Shown here piece after piece: positions 36,388-44,842 of a DNA stretch of 64,000 nt. A program made the translations under genes and the position numbers. The notes beneath the pieces are model-generated. The model had not been told where the DNA came from. It saw only the letters and a list, made by a program, of their open reading frames with translations, and searched no databases. The stretch spans positions 826,615-890,614 of the forward strand of contig NZ_JAHXBG010000001.1 in NCBI RefSeq assembly GCF_020103725.1, read 5' to 3'. Source of the stretch: Hyalangium gracile. Lineage in GTDB: Bacteria > Myxococcota > Myxococcia > Myxococcales > Myxococcaceae. How positions within the stretch are numbered: position 1 is the stretch's first letter; every line of letters starts with the position of its first letter.

Positions 36388-38991
36388 CTAGTTGATCTTC
36401 ACCATGGCGCCGGTGATCTCCTGGATGCCGGTGGCCGCGGAGCTGATCTTCGGCCCGGACGAGTCCACGCCCGTGGGAGACACCTTCACGGTGCTGGCCG
36501 CCGAGCAGAGCTTGATCTCCTTGACGCCGACCACCTCCACGGTGCCGTCGCTCTTGAGCTTGAAGCTCGCGGAGCCACACACCAGGGAGATCTCACTCTG
36601 GGCGCGAGCCTCGATCTTCCCGCCATCGAACTTCATCTCGCCCGAGGTGTTGGTGAGGTGGATCTTCTGCCCGCTGGCGTTGACGACGGCGCCGCCCCGG
36701 TTGAGCACGATGCTGACGTCCCCCTGGTTGGCCTTGACCTCGGAGTCCCCCGTCATCGCGTACTTGCCGGTGATGTGGTCCGTCTTGTCGCCGTTGACGG
36801 TGAGGTCGTCATTGCCGCCGATGGTCTCGTCCCGGCGGCCGGTGACGAGCAGCTTCTCCAGCGTGTTGACGGTGGTGTCGCGGCCGCCGTGGAGGGTGAG
36901 CTTCTCCTGGCCCGTCACCTCCTCGGTGCGCTTTGCCTTGAGGGTGATGGTCTCATCCTTGTCCACCGTCTCGGTGCGCTTGCCGTGGACTGTGGTCGTC
37001 TCGTCCTTGTCCACCGTCTTGGTGCGCTTGCCGTGGACCGTCATGGACTGATCGCCGCCCACCGTCTCCGACTGCGAGCCATCCACCGAGTTCGTCTGGT
37101 TGGCCTTCACCTGGGTGGAGTGGTTGTTCAGCACCACCTCGTTGAAGTCCTTCTGAGCGTGGAGGAACAGCTCCTCGGAGCCGGTGGCGTCCTCGAAACG
37201 CAGCTCGTTGAAGCCCTCACCGCCGGGAGTGGAGGAGGTGCGGATGGTGCTCTGGGTCTTCTTGTCAGGCAGCGCGTAGGGCGCGGGGTTCTGGCCGTTG
37301 TAGACGCAGCCCACCACCAGCGGCCGGTCGGGGTCTCCCTCGAGGAAGTCGACCAGCACCTCCATGCCGATGCGCGGCAGGAAGACGAAGCCCCAGCCCA
37401 CGCCGGACCAGACCTGGGCCACGCGCAGGAAGCACGAGCTCTTCTCGTCCCTCTGGCCCACGCGGTCCCAGTGGAACTGCACCTTGATGCGGCCGTGCTC
37501 GTCCGTGAAGATTTCCTCGCCCGCGGGGCCCACCACGGTGGCGGTCTGCAGGCCGGCGACGCGCGAGCGTGGGCGGCGCCGCTCGGGACGGAAGGGCACA
37601 TCCATCGGGATGCACTCGAAGGTGTTGCGGTAGCGCTCCGGCTCTTCCTTGCCCTCCTCGTGCGTGTCGCTGGTGAGCTCCTCGGGCGCGTGGCCGTGGT
37701 GCTCGACGCGGGTGAGCAGGTACCACTGATCCAGCGCGGAGTGGCCGTGCCCGGTCAGCTCGAACATGTAGCCGGGGGTGAAGCCGGAGACGTAGCCCTG
37801 GCCGTGCGCGCGCTTGCCCTGCGCGTGGAAGGCCTGCTTGCGCCACTCCTCCTGCTTCTGCTCGTGCTTGTACTTCTTGCCGCCCGCGTCATAGGGCCCC
37901 AGCAGCGGCACCGGGTACTCGTAGGACTCGCGGTCGCGCCCCTGCTCGTCCGAGGCGCGCGCCTTCTTGGTGAGGTCCAACGCGGGCTGCGTCCAGTCGA
38001 AGTCGCGCACCACCACGCTGGTGGTGTGCAGCTGCTGGGTGAACTCGAAGTGCCGCAGGGACTCGTCCTCGGAGGTGGAGGCCTCGGGGCCCTTCACGGT
38101 GATGGGGCTGCCGTTGGCGGCCTCGCAGCTGGAGCACTGCTCGTTCTCCTCCGCCACCACCAACTCCTCCTTCTCGCCGGAGTGATCGAAGTAGAAGAAC
38201 AGGCCCTCCTCCTCCATGAGGCGCAGGAGGAAGTCCAGGTCCGTCTCGCGGTACTGCACGCAGTACTCGCGGGGGAGGAACTCGCGATTCAGCTCCAGGC
38301 GGAAGGAGCGCTCGAAGGGCTGGAGCCCCTCGGTGAGCACGTCCTCGAGGATTTCCGGGACGGTCTTCTCCTGGAAGATGTACGAGTCCCGGCGCTGGGA
38401 GAGCGCCCACAGGGCGGGCGCCACGTGCACGCGGGCCAGCAGGTGGCCGGCCTTGGTGCCGGAGTGCTCCACGCGGTGGATGATGCCGCACAGGCGGCGA
38501 GCGCTGGACGCGCGGGCAATGAGCACCTCGGCGGAGGAGCCGAGCAGCGCGTCCACATCCGCGCCGAGGTTCTCGTTGGCCAGGTCCACCGTGCAGGTGT
38601 AGAGCTCGGACAGGCCCTCGCGGGAGTGCAGCTCCACCACGCGCCAGGTGCCGCCGGGGTCCGCGCTGGACTCGAAGGTGAAGCGGACCTTCTCCATCGG
38701 GTCGAGCCCACCGGCGAGCGCCTGCGCCGCGTTCGACAGCGCGTCGAGCGCCCCGGAGGAGCCGAGCGCGCTCTCGGCGATGTCCACCACCTGCTGAGCC
38801 ACCTGCCCGGCGCGCTGCACCTGCTGGGTGGCCTGGCGGACCTCGGGAATCTGCTGCAGGGCGTTCTCGAGCTGGCGCACCTGCTTCATGGGCACCTTGC
38901 CGTCGCGGGCCTCCTGCACGGTCTCCTGGACGGCGCGAGCCACCTCGGTGGCTTGCTGCACCCGGCCCAGGACGTCGTCTGACTCAGACAC
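36388..38991 (-). CDS. vgrG: VgrG spike protein of type VI secretion (TssI)
   Basis: An 867-residue spike protein. After an unusual helical N-terminal extension (about 1-95, Gln/Val/Ala heptad-like), the gp27-like hub follows (VRFTFESSADPGG to DLDFLLRLMEEEGLFFYFDHS). Next come the OB-fold region with PVVVGCVYN-like DRPLVVGCVYNGQN and EHGRIKVQFHWDRVG, and a gp5-type beta-helix built of short repeats (TVHGKRTETVDKDET and similar). A DUF2345-like tail carries lysine-rich strands. GTG 38991 with AGGAGGAGG immediately upstream is preferred; an ATG at 39039 is in frame but lacks such a site. It starts the vgrG-TPR-rhs-immunity unit. No core T6SS genes lie in the window. Confidence 0.93.
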   Translation of the reverse strand: MSESDDVLGRVQQATEVARAVQETVQEARDGKVPMKQVRQLENALQQIPEVRQATQQVQRAGQVAQQVVDIAESALGSSGALDALSNAAQALAGGLDPMEKVRFTFESSADPGGTWRVVELHSREGLSELYTCTVDLANENLGADVDALLGSSAEVLIARASSARRLCGIIHRVEHSGTKAGHLLARVHVAPALWALSQRRDSYIFQEKTVPEILEDVLTEGLQPFERSFRLELNREFLPREYCVQYRETDLDFLLRLMEEEGLFFYFDHSGEKEELVVAEENEQCSSCEAANGSPITVKGPEASTSEDESLRHFEFTQQLHTTSVVVRDFDWTQPALDLTKKARASDEQGRDRESYEYPVPLLGPYDAGGKKYKHEQKQEEWRKQAFHAQGKRAHGQGYVSGFTPGYMFELTGHGHSALDQWYLLTRVEHHGHAPEELTSDTHEEGKEEPERYRNTFECIPMDVPFRPERRRPRSRVAGLQTATVVGPAGEEIFTDEHGRIKVQFHWDRVGQRDEKSSCFLRVAQVWSGVGWGFVFLPRIGMEVLVDFLEGDPDRPLVVGCVYNGQNPAPYALPDKKTQSTIRTSSTPGGEGFNELRFEDATGSEELFLHAQKDFNEVVLNNHSTQVKANQTNSVDGSQSETVGGDQSMTVHGKRTKTVDKDETTTVHGKRTETVDKDETITLKAKRTEEVTGQEKLTLHGGRDTTVNTLEKLLVTGRRDETIGGNDDLTVNGDKTDHITGKYAMTGDSEVKANQGDVSIVLNRGGAVVNASGQKIHLTNTSGEMKFDGGKIEARAQSEISLVCGSASFKLKSDGTVEVVGVKEIKLCSAASTVKVSPTGVDSSGPKISSAATGIQEITGAMVKIN

Positions 38992-39118
38992 GCGGCCTCC
39001 TCCTGGAGACTTCAAGAACTGACAGTGAACCACCGTCATACCGCGTCGCTCCGACGCGCAGAAGGAGGGGGAAGGTGGCCCGGGCCCGTGCGCCCGCCGC
39101 GGAGTGCTCCAAGCGTGA

Positions 39119-39245
39119 GTGCTACCCGGCAGGTAGCACGGGACGGACTCCGCGCGTGGATCACTCCTGCATACCTGGGCGACGCTGTGGGCCGGCGGGC
39201 ATCCCGGAGCAGGTAGTGCCTGGGGTACCTGTGTAACGCGTTACA
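39119..39245. promoter_or_regulatory. Cluster of palindromes upstream of vgrG and the membrane operon
   Basis: The 388-base gap between divergent vgrG (start 38991) and the gene at 39380 has no gene but holds three exact inverted repeats. They are GTGCTACC/GGTAGCAC (39119-39126 and 39132-39139), CAGGTA/TACCTG (39210-39215 and 39226-39231), and the perfect 14-base palindrome TGTAACGCGTTACA (39232-39245). All share GTA-C/G-TAC cores. They are good candidates for regulator-binding sites or an RNA hairpin in the vgrG leader. Confidence 0.5.
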
Positions 39246-39379
39246 TACCTCTGCCTCGCGTCACTCATCCGAGCCCGTGCCCTCGGGCTCACTTCACAGG
39301 CGCCGCCCGTGAGCTGCTCGGGGCACGGTGCTTGCTCCTCCCGCGACCGGCGCGCTGACGCGCCATCGAAGGAGGCCCC

Positions 39380-39997
39380 ATGGGCTCTGCATCCCTGGGT
39401 GTGGCGGTGGACCGTCCGCACCTGATCGACACACTCCTGCGGCTGCTGGACAGGCCCGCGCGCTCGGCGCTGGACCTGGCGCGGCGGCCGCTCTCCGCCA
39501 CCCTCGCTCCGGCGATGGTCGGCATCTTCCTGGTGGCGGCGGCCTCCGCGCTGGCCGGCTGCATCTCGCTGTCGGGCTTCCGGCTCGTGCCTCGGCTGGA
39601 CGTGCTGCGCGCCGTCTTCGAGGCCCTGCTCGTCGTCGTCCCGGGCACCACCGTGTTCGCCGTCTACCTGCGGCTGCGCATCCCTCCGCGCGCCTTCCTG
39701 GCCGCCACGGCGCTCGGGCTCCTGGCCGCCGGAGTGGTGGCCACCTGCGTGCTGCCGCTCATGGGCTTCATCGCCGTGGTGGCCGTGAAGTCGCGCACGG
39801 ACCTGCCCATCCCGCTGCTCTTCGTGCCGGGGCTCGCGCTGGCCACCGTGGCGGCGCTGCCGGCCCGGGTCATCGTCTCGCTGGACGGCTCACGGGCGGC
39901 GCGCTGGCTGTCGCGCGCCTTCCTCTTCTTCCTCGGCGCCGTCTTCGTCCTGCGCATCAACGCCGCGCTCCTCCACATCCACACCTGGCTCTGGTGA
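39380..39997 (+). CDS. Integral membrane protein, Yip1-like
   Basis: A 205-residue, very hydrophobic protein with about five transmembrane helices after a short amphipathic N-terminus (LLRLLDRPARSALDLARRP). The arrangement of N-terminal cytosolic helix followed by a five-helix block is Yip1-like, but this is a weak call. GAAGGAGG upstream supports the ATG. It is first of a three-gene run; the next gene begins five bases after its stop and looks like a distant paralogue. Confidence 0.75.
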   Translation: MGSASLGVAVDRPHLIDTLLRLLDRPARSALDLARRPLSATLAPAMVGIFLVAAASALAGCISLSGFRLVPRLDVLRAVFEALLVVVPGTTVFAVYLRLRIPPRAFLAATALGLLAAGVVATCVLPLMGFIAVVAVKSRTDLPIPLLFVPGLALATVAALPARVIVSLDGSRAARWLSRAFLFFLGAVFVLRINAALLHIHTWLW

Positions 39998-40002
39998 CTC
40001 CC

Positions 40003-40716
40003 ATGCAGGCTCTCTCGGAACCGCTCTCACCGTTCGTCCCCTGGTCCTCGCAGGACCGCACGCCGCTGCAGGAGGCGGAAGTCCCCGCTCCCGCCGCGGG
40101 CAGCCAGCCCCTCCTGGTGGATCTGCTGAGGGACCCTTCCGCCATCACCGCGCGGCTGCTGGACCCCGCGCGGCTCCAGGGCCTGGTGCTCGGCTCGGCG
40201 GGCATCATCGCCGGGTGCACCAGCTTCTTCGCCGCGGCGGCCAGCATCGCGCGGGGCAAGGAGGCGTGGTGGGGCTCCGCGGCGCTGACGTCGCTCAACG
40301 TGCTGATGTCGCTCGCGGCGTCCCTGGGCCCCATCTACGCCACGGGCATCCTGCTGGCGGCCCGGGTGCCGCTGGCGCGGCTGGTGGCGGCGATGCTGGC
40401 GGCGACGGCGACGGGCTCGCTGCTGCTGGCGGGGCTCGCCTCTCCGCTCTACCTGCTGACGCGGCTCAACCCCGAGTGGGCCGGGCCGCTGATGCTCACC
40501 TCCTCGTTCCTGCTGGCGGGGGCGGCGGCGGGCGCGCGCATCCACCGGCTGCTGAGCCACATGGCCGAGACGGTGACGTGCCAGGCGCTGGGAGAGGCCA
40601 CCGCGAAGCTCAGCGCCGAGGACGCCTTCCGCGTGGGCATCCTCGCGCGCATCTCGTGGATGGTGCTGGCCTTCACCCTGGCCCTGGGCTTCTGGGCCTT
40701 CAACGCGCTGGGCTGA
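40003..40716 (+). CDS. Integral membrane protein, likely paralogue of the preceding gene
   Basis: A 237-residue protein with a polar N-terminal tail (about 1-60) and about five hydrophobic segments. The motif LLVDLLRDPSAITARLLDPARL before the first helix parallels LLRLLDRPARSALDLARRP in the preceding protein, and the helix block is similarly spaced. The start is the ATG five bases after the upstream stop, with no separate ribosome site, so translation is probably coupled. The longer reading frame upstream overlaps gene 39380 and is rejected. Function unknown. Confidence 0.75.
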   Translation: MQALSEPLSPFVPWSSQDRTPLQEAEVPAPAAGSQPLLVDLLRDPSAITARLLDPARLQGLVLGSAGIIAGCTSFFAAAASIARGKEAWWGSAALTSLNVLMSLAASLGPIYATGILLAARVPLARLVAAMLAATATGSLLLAGLASPLYLLTRLNPEWAGPLMLTSSFLLAGAAAGARIHRLLSHMAETVTCQALGEATAKLSAEDAFRVGILARISWMVLAFTLALGFWAFNALG

Positions 40717-40726
40717 GGAGGAAGCC

Positions 40727-41368
40727 ATGACGGCGCTCTGGATCCTCGAGGCATATGTCGTCCTGGGAGTCGTATCGGCCGTGGTCGTCCTGGTGCGCGG
40801 GGCGGGAGGCACCTTCGGCTCGCGCGTGGGCCAGGCGCTGGGGGGGCTCGTCCTCTGGCCCTTCGTCCTGCCGCTGATGCTGGCACCCGGGACGGCGCCC
40901 GGGAGCGAGCGGAAGGAGGGCCGCAGCGAGCGGGCCCGGCGGCTGGATGAGGTGGCCGGCCGGCTGGAGGAGTGCTGGCGCCAGGCGGCGGTGGAGCGCG
41001 CGTGGGCGAACGAGCAGGGCCGCGAGCACCAGCTCATGGACCGCTTCATCGCGCGGCTCCGGGCGCAGCAGCGGCGGCTGGAGGAGATGGAGGCCGCCCT
41101 GCTCGCCGCGCCCGCGAGCGTGAAGGAGCGGCTGGCGCGGCTGCACGAGCACGCGGTCGCCGAGCTGGACCACAGCATGGGGCTGGTGGAGGACCTGGCC
41201 GCCCAGCTCACGCTGCTGCGCTTCTCGGACCTGGGCAACCCGGCCGCCGCGCGCGTGGAGCGCGGGCACATCGAGGAGCTGCTCCTGCGCATCGAGGCGC
41301 TGGCGGAGGCCTCGCAGCCCACGGCCGGCGACGGGCTCCCGGCGACAGGGACGGTGGCGCGCGCGTGA
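40727..41368 (+). CDS. Membrane-anchored coiled-coil protein
   Basis: A 213-residue protein with two N-terminal membrane helices (about 4-24 and 37-53), then a charged Glu/Arg/Leu-rich coiled coil (about 58-190) and a short disordered tail. GAGGAGGAAG upstream of the ATG is a strong ribosome site, and the gap to the previous gene is ten bases. It closes a three-gene membrane operon. The long cytosolic coiled coil suggests a scaffold for the two multi-pass proteins encoded before it (inference). Confidence 0.78.
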   Translation: MTALWILEAYVVLGVVSAVVVLVRGAGGTFGSRVGQALGGLVLWPFVLPLMLAPGTAPGSERKEGRSERARRLDEVAGRLEECWRQAAVERAWANEQGREHQLMDRFIARLRAQQRRLEEMEAALLAAPASVKERLARLHEHAVAELDHSMGLVEDLAAQLTLLRFSDLGNPAAARVERGHIEELLLRIEALAEASQPTAGDGLPATGTVARA

Positions 41369-41597
41369 GCGCCGGGTGAGTCCCCACGGACCTGCGAGGA
41401 GCGATACCGAAGGGTTTTCGGCTCCATCAGCGGGATGCGCAAACCCTGCGGCTTCGACACGTCGGCTCGGTTCTGGGACGCCGTGACTCGGCATGTCGAA
41501 AGCGTGGGGCGCACGGCCACCCCCCTCGCGGATCGCGCTGGCCCTCGGGTTGCACCAGGGCTCTCCAGTCACAGTGCGCAGAGCAGGGGAGAAGTCC

Positions 41598-42041
41598 ATG
41601 GCAACAATGACTTTCAGGGAAGCGATGGCGGGGTTCTCGGACATCCTCTACGCGCGAGCGATGGAGAACATGGCGGACAGGCGCAACCACCTGCTCAGCG
41701 CTCCAGGGGCTCGAGCCAACGCCCACTCCACCATGATGTTCGACGTGGTGCTGGAGAAGGGCGGCATGGCGAGTGTCTCGGTAAGCCGGTATTGCGCGGG
41801 CTTCACGCTGCGCTGCTCGGCGTGGGTGACTTCGCAGAATGCAACGCCCGTGGTGTCCGGCCACATCTTCTCCAGCGATGGTGGCGGCACCGAGTTCGCC
41901 AACGTCCCCATGGAGCAGCGCGTCCAGTTCGAGCTCAAGACGGGCTTCTGGCGCAGCACGACGTTCACCATCCACCTGCGCACGACGCCGGCCCTGCCCG
42001 AGGGCTCCGTGCTCAAGGTGTTCATGGATATCGACTACTAG
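41598..42041 (+). CDS. Hypothetical protein
   Basis: A 147-residue protein with no signal peptide or membrane helix. It looks predominantly beta (SVSVSRYCAGFTLRCSAWVTS, TTFTIHLRTTPALPEGSVLKVFMDIDY), perhaps a single beta-sandwich. I do not recognise a family. The ATG at 41598 with GGGGAGAAG upstream is preferred to the longer frame from 41493. It is convergent with hipA, whose stop lies five bases beyond. Confidence 0.65.
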   Translation: MATMTFREAMAGFSDILYARAMENMADRRNHLLSAPGARANAHSTMMFDVVLEKGGMASVSVSRYCAGFTLRCSAWVTSQNATPVVSGHIFSSDGGGTEFANVPMEQRVQFELKTGFWRSTTFTIHLRTTPALPEGSVLKVFMDIDY

Positions 42042-42046
42042 GGGCG

Positions 42047-43300
42047 CTAGTCTCGGGGTGCGGCGCTGTACTCGAAGCCTTCGTAGCCGAACGCTCGTTC
42101 GATGGCTTTGAGGTCGGCCTCCGTGCCTCCGCACGCCTTCACGCAGTCACGCCAGCGGGCGGAGACGGTGGCCTTCATCGTGTCGATGAGGTGGGTGGCT
42201 TCCTCCTTGGACAGGCGGAACCGGCCGCATTCGCTCAAGAGGTTGTGGCGGTTGGCTCGGCGGTACTTCACGCTCCCCACTTCCATGGCCAGGTCTCGCT
42301 CGGTGCTGGCCTGGGGCATCGGTGTGAGGTCATAGGCGGGCGAGAGACTCCAGTCCGCGCCTGCCGCGATGAGCGCATGGTTGCGAGGATGGTCATCCGT
42401 GTTCGAGATGAGCGCGTTGAACACCATGCGTGAGAACAGCTCCCGCAGGTCCGCATCCGGATTGCCGACCCAGCGCTTCAGCTCGTCCGCCAGGAGAACG
42501 TACGACCATCTGGAGCGCTCCTGCGCATTCTCGTCCGCACGGAGGACCGTCAGCGCGCTGACCATGCGGTGCCGCAGGTAGCCTCCCTCGACGCGTTGCC
42601 GGTCGAATCGGCGTACCAGGAGAACGTGCCGGCCCGCGACGGAGGTGACCTTGCCGAAGGCCGCTCGAAGTCCGCACTCGCTGGCGAGCCTCAACATGCC
42701 ACCTTCGACCGCCGCGTTGTTCCAGCGGTCATTGCGAGCCGGGAACTTGGCGACCCACAAACCTTCGTCATCCTCGACGACATTCTTGGGTCGGGCACCG
42801 CCCATGGAGCTGCCTGGATGCACCAGCTCGTCGACCTGGACCTCCGAGGGGGCGATGCCCAGCTCGATTCGCTCGGCTTCCTCGAGCAGGAGGTTCAGCC
42901 GGAGCACCTTGTTGAATTGATGAATGGGAGCGGGCGGCGTGGGGCTCGTGCCAAAGGACAGCGCACCCGCACGGTCCTCGGGTGAGTGGAGGAGGAAGTC
43001 GATCTCGCTCAGGTCCGTACGTCCCAGCTGGCGTTGGATGACCGTGCGGCCCCATGCGTCGGGTGAGGAGTCTCGCAGGGCGCCGAAGATGCCACCGAGC
43101 CTGGCCGTCTCGAAGGTGCCTGAACGCAAGGCGAGTTCGAACTTCTCCAGCTCGACCGCACGCGGATTGTTCAGGTAGCTCTTTCCGTAGACGAAGCGCC
43201 CGATGTCACCCTGCTGAAGGAAGCGCCCACAGGTGACGACTTCCATGGAGTCTGGAAGCTGGATGTACACGTAGCAACTGGGAGCATCAGAAGTCGGCAT
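42047..43300 (-). CDS. hipA: HipA-family Ser/Thr kinase toxin
   Basis: A 417-residue HipA-like kinase. Typical members phosphorylate an aminoacyl-tRNA synthetase (GltX in E. coli) and stop translation, giving dormancy. Landmarks: SSMGGARPKNVV (Gly-rich loop), LWVAKFP with the ATP-binding Lys, the catalytic NTDDHPRN (300-307, Asp302 expected base) and AYDLTPMPQ (metal site). The N-terminal HipA-like domain includes LGGIFGALRDSSPDAWGR. It lies downstream of, and overlaps by 14 bases, the Xre-type antitoxin gene, the usual hipBA order. GGGAGG upstream of ATG 43300 sets the start. Confidence 0.93.
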   Translation of the reverse strand: MPTSDAPSCYVYIQLPDSMEVVTCGRFLQQGDIGRFVYGKSYLNNPRAVELEKFELALRSGTFETARLGGIFGALRDSSPDAWGRTVIQRQLGRTDLSEIDFLLHSPEDRAGALSFGTSPTPPAPIHQFNKVLRLNLLLEEAERIELGIAPSEVQVDELVHPGSSMGGARPKNVVEDDEGLWVAKFPARNDRWNNAAVEGGMLRLASECGLRAAFGKVTSVAGRHVLLVRRFDRQRVEGGYLRHRMVSALTVLRADENAQERSRWSYVLLADELKRWVGNPDADLRELFSRMVFNALISNTDDHPRNHALIAAGADWSLSPAYDLTPMPQASTERDLAMEVGSVKYRRANRHNLLSECGRFRLSKEEATHLIDTMKATVSARWRDCVKACGGTEADLKAIERAFGYEGFEYSAAPRD

Positions 43301-43628
43301 CGAGGCCTCCCGTGGAGTGCACCCGCTTCGGCTGGCGGGCGGACTCGAGCGTTTTTCCCTCCTCATCCCGATCGGGAGAGCCGAGGTCCTCGAATTCGCG
43401 CTCGAGGCCCAGGGCCCACAAGACCGTGAAGTAGGCGCTGATGGCTGTGGTGGGGCTTCCCTGCTCAACGCGTTTGAGGGTTCCGATGGCCAGACCCGTC
43501 TTCTTGGCGAGGTCTGCTTGCTTCAAACCCCGTCGAACGCGCCCACGCGCGATGTTCGTACCCAGGCGGTTCACCGCACGGAGCACTGCGAGAGGCGTCG
43601 TCTCATCGGTCAGATTCTGTCGGGGCAT
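43287..43628 (-). CDS. hipB: HipB-family Xre antitoxin
   Basis: A 113-residue protein with a central Xre/HTH_3 helix-turn-helix (ARGRVRRGLKQADLAKKTGLAIGTLKRVEQGSP) and a C-terminal tail that can block HipA. It should bind its own promoter and repress hipBA. The sequence upstream carries several AT-rich repeats ideal as operators. The C-terminal end overlaps the hipA start by 14 bases, indicating translational coupling. Confidence 0.92.
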   Translation of the reverse strand: MPRQNLTDETTPLAVLRAVNRLGTNIARGRVRRGLKQADLAKKTGLAIGTLKRVEQGSPTTAISAYFTVLWALGLEREFEDLGSPDRDEEGKTLESARQPKRVHSTGGLDADF

Positions 43629-43632
43629 CGCT

Positions 43633-43734
43633 CAATCTATTGGCTATAAGTCGTCGTAAGCACCAATCTATTAACCCGCATCCCGGTGGGCAATAATCTA
43701 CTGACTCTTAAGGTTCCTAAGGGCCAATAGATTG
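43633..43734 (-). promoter_or_regulatory. HipB operator array and hipBA promoter region
   Basis: Directly upstream of hipB is a markedly AT-rich 100-base stretch with CAATCTATTGG (43633-43643), CAATCTATTAA (43664-43674), a looser CAATAATCTACTG (from 43691) and CCAATAGATTG (43724-43734). The last is the exact reverse complement of the first. Such spaced, oppositely oriented sites fit cooperative HipB binding. The promoter lies within or next to them; I could not fix the exact -10. Confidence 0.65.
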
Positions 43735-43878
43735 AAATCCACCTGGAATGACACGGCTGCATGAGAGGCAGGCAAGCCTGCGCCAGGAGGGTGCCAGGCC
43801 CGCATGAGCAAACCGTGAGGAACAGATGAGGCGGCCTGGAGGCTTCTCCGGGCCGTCGGTGCGACCTTCTCCCGCGTA

Positions 43879-43896
43879 CCGGTCACCGCTGACCGG
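43879..43896. promoter_or_regulatory. Hairpin in the leader of the lipoprotein gene at 43912
   Basis: CCGGTCA (43879-43885) and TGACCGG (43890-43896) are exact inverted repeats around CCGC. They end a few bases before the GGAGGAAC ribosome site. It could be an operator or an RNA stem limiting ribosome access; position is the only evidence. Confidence 0.3.
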
Positions 43897-43911
43897 AAGC
43901 CCGGAGGAACC

Positions 43912-44826
43912 ATGTCGCACACTTCCCTTCACACCCCGAAACAGCTCAGTCCCCTCCTTTATATGGCGCTGCTCGCCCTGCTGATGGGGACGGGCTGTGC
44001 GACGGCCCGAAGGCCGCTCGCCGCGGAGCTGCCGCCGATGGCGTTCGCGGCCGAGGCGAGGGCGCCCGAGCAGCCTCCCATCCTTACGGAGAACCACTTC
44101 TCGAGGGACCGCGCCGGCAGCATCTCGGAGGAGGGGCTGCGAGAGGTGCTCGCGGCGCCGGTGTTCCTGGAGGAGCAGGCGCGCGTGGGCATCGTCCCGG
44201 TGCAGGGCACGTACGCGCTGGACATGGACGTGCCGCTGACGGCGGTGACGGCGGCGCTGGCGGACGCGCTGGACATGTCGGGCGAGTTCGAGCTGGCCAG
44301 CGAGGTGTCCACGGACTTCCCGGTGGACGGAGGCATCTCGGGCCTGAGGGAGCTGGCGGCCCGCTACCGCTGCGACTACCTGCTCATCTACCGCCACCGC
44401 TTCGTGGACGCCTCGTACACGAACCCGGTGGCGTGGGGCTACCTCACGGGGGTGGGGGCGCTGTTCCTGCCGGGCCAGACGCTGGAGAGCGCCGGAGTGC
44501 TGGAGGCGACGCTGTTCGACGTGAAGACGGGCACGCTGCTCTTCACGGTGAACGAGCGCGTCCTCGCCGAGGAGCGGGTGAACCTCTGGCACAACGACTT
44601 GAAGACGCAGTGGATGAAGAAGCAGATGCTGGAGGGCGCGACGAAGAAGCTGTCCGAGCAGGTGGTGGGGAAGATCCGCCGGCTGGTGGCGGCGCGCGAG
44701 GCCCTGGCGCGGAAGCCCTCGACGGCGGTGGTATCGTCGCAGCCGGCGCCTGCTCCGGTGGCGCCGCCTCGGGAGGAGCCCTCCGCCCCGCTGATTCCAG
44801 TGACTGTCACGACGACGGGCATCTGA
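43912..44826 (+). CDS. Predicted lipoprotein of unknown function
   Basis: A 304-residue protein with a signal segment ending MGTGC (Cys29). The mature region is alpha/beta with DVPLTAVTAALADALDMSGEFELASEV and the strands YRCDYLLIYRHRFVDASYTNPVAW and SAGVLEATLFDVKTGTLLFTV. This resembles envelope proteins that compute a tensor-like TolB_N/CsgG-type fold, but that is only an impression. It has a Pro-rich tail. GGAGGAAC before the ATG is clear. It lies 16 bases upstream of the VWA lipoprotein gene, so the two are probably co-expressed. Confidence 0.8.
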   Translation: MSHTSLHTPKQLSPLLYMALLALLMGTGCATARRPLAAELPPMAFAAEARAPEQPPILTENHFSRDRAGSISEEGLREVLAAPVFLEEQARVGIVPVQGTYALDMDVPLTAVTAALADALDMSGEFELASEVSTDFPVDGGISGLRELAARYRCDYLLIYRHRFVDASYTNPVAWGYLTGVGALFLPGQTLESAGVLEATLFDVKTGTLLFTVNERVLAEERVNLWHNDLKTQWMKKQMLEGATKKLSEQVVGKIRRLVAAREALARKPSTAVVSSQPAPAPVAPPREEPSAPLIPVTVTTTGI

Positions 44827-44842
44827 GCGCGAGAGGGACGCC

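Noticed and set aside
36940..37060. Short tandem DNA repeats inside vgrG considered as a CRISPR or VNTR
   Set aside because: They follow the coding repeat of the gp5-type beta-helix (TVHGKRTETVDKDET) and have no unique spacers.
39160..39380. Small frames in the vgrG upstream gap as genes
   Set aside because: They have no ribosome site or recognisable protein. The region is better explained as regulatory DNA with palindromes.
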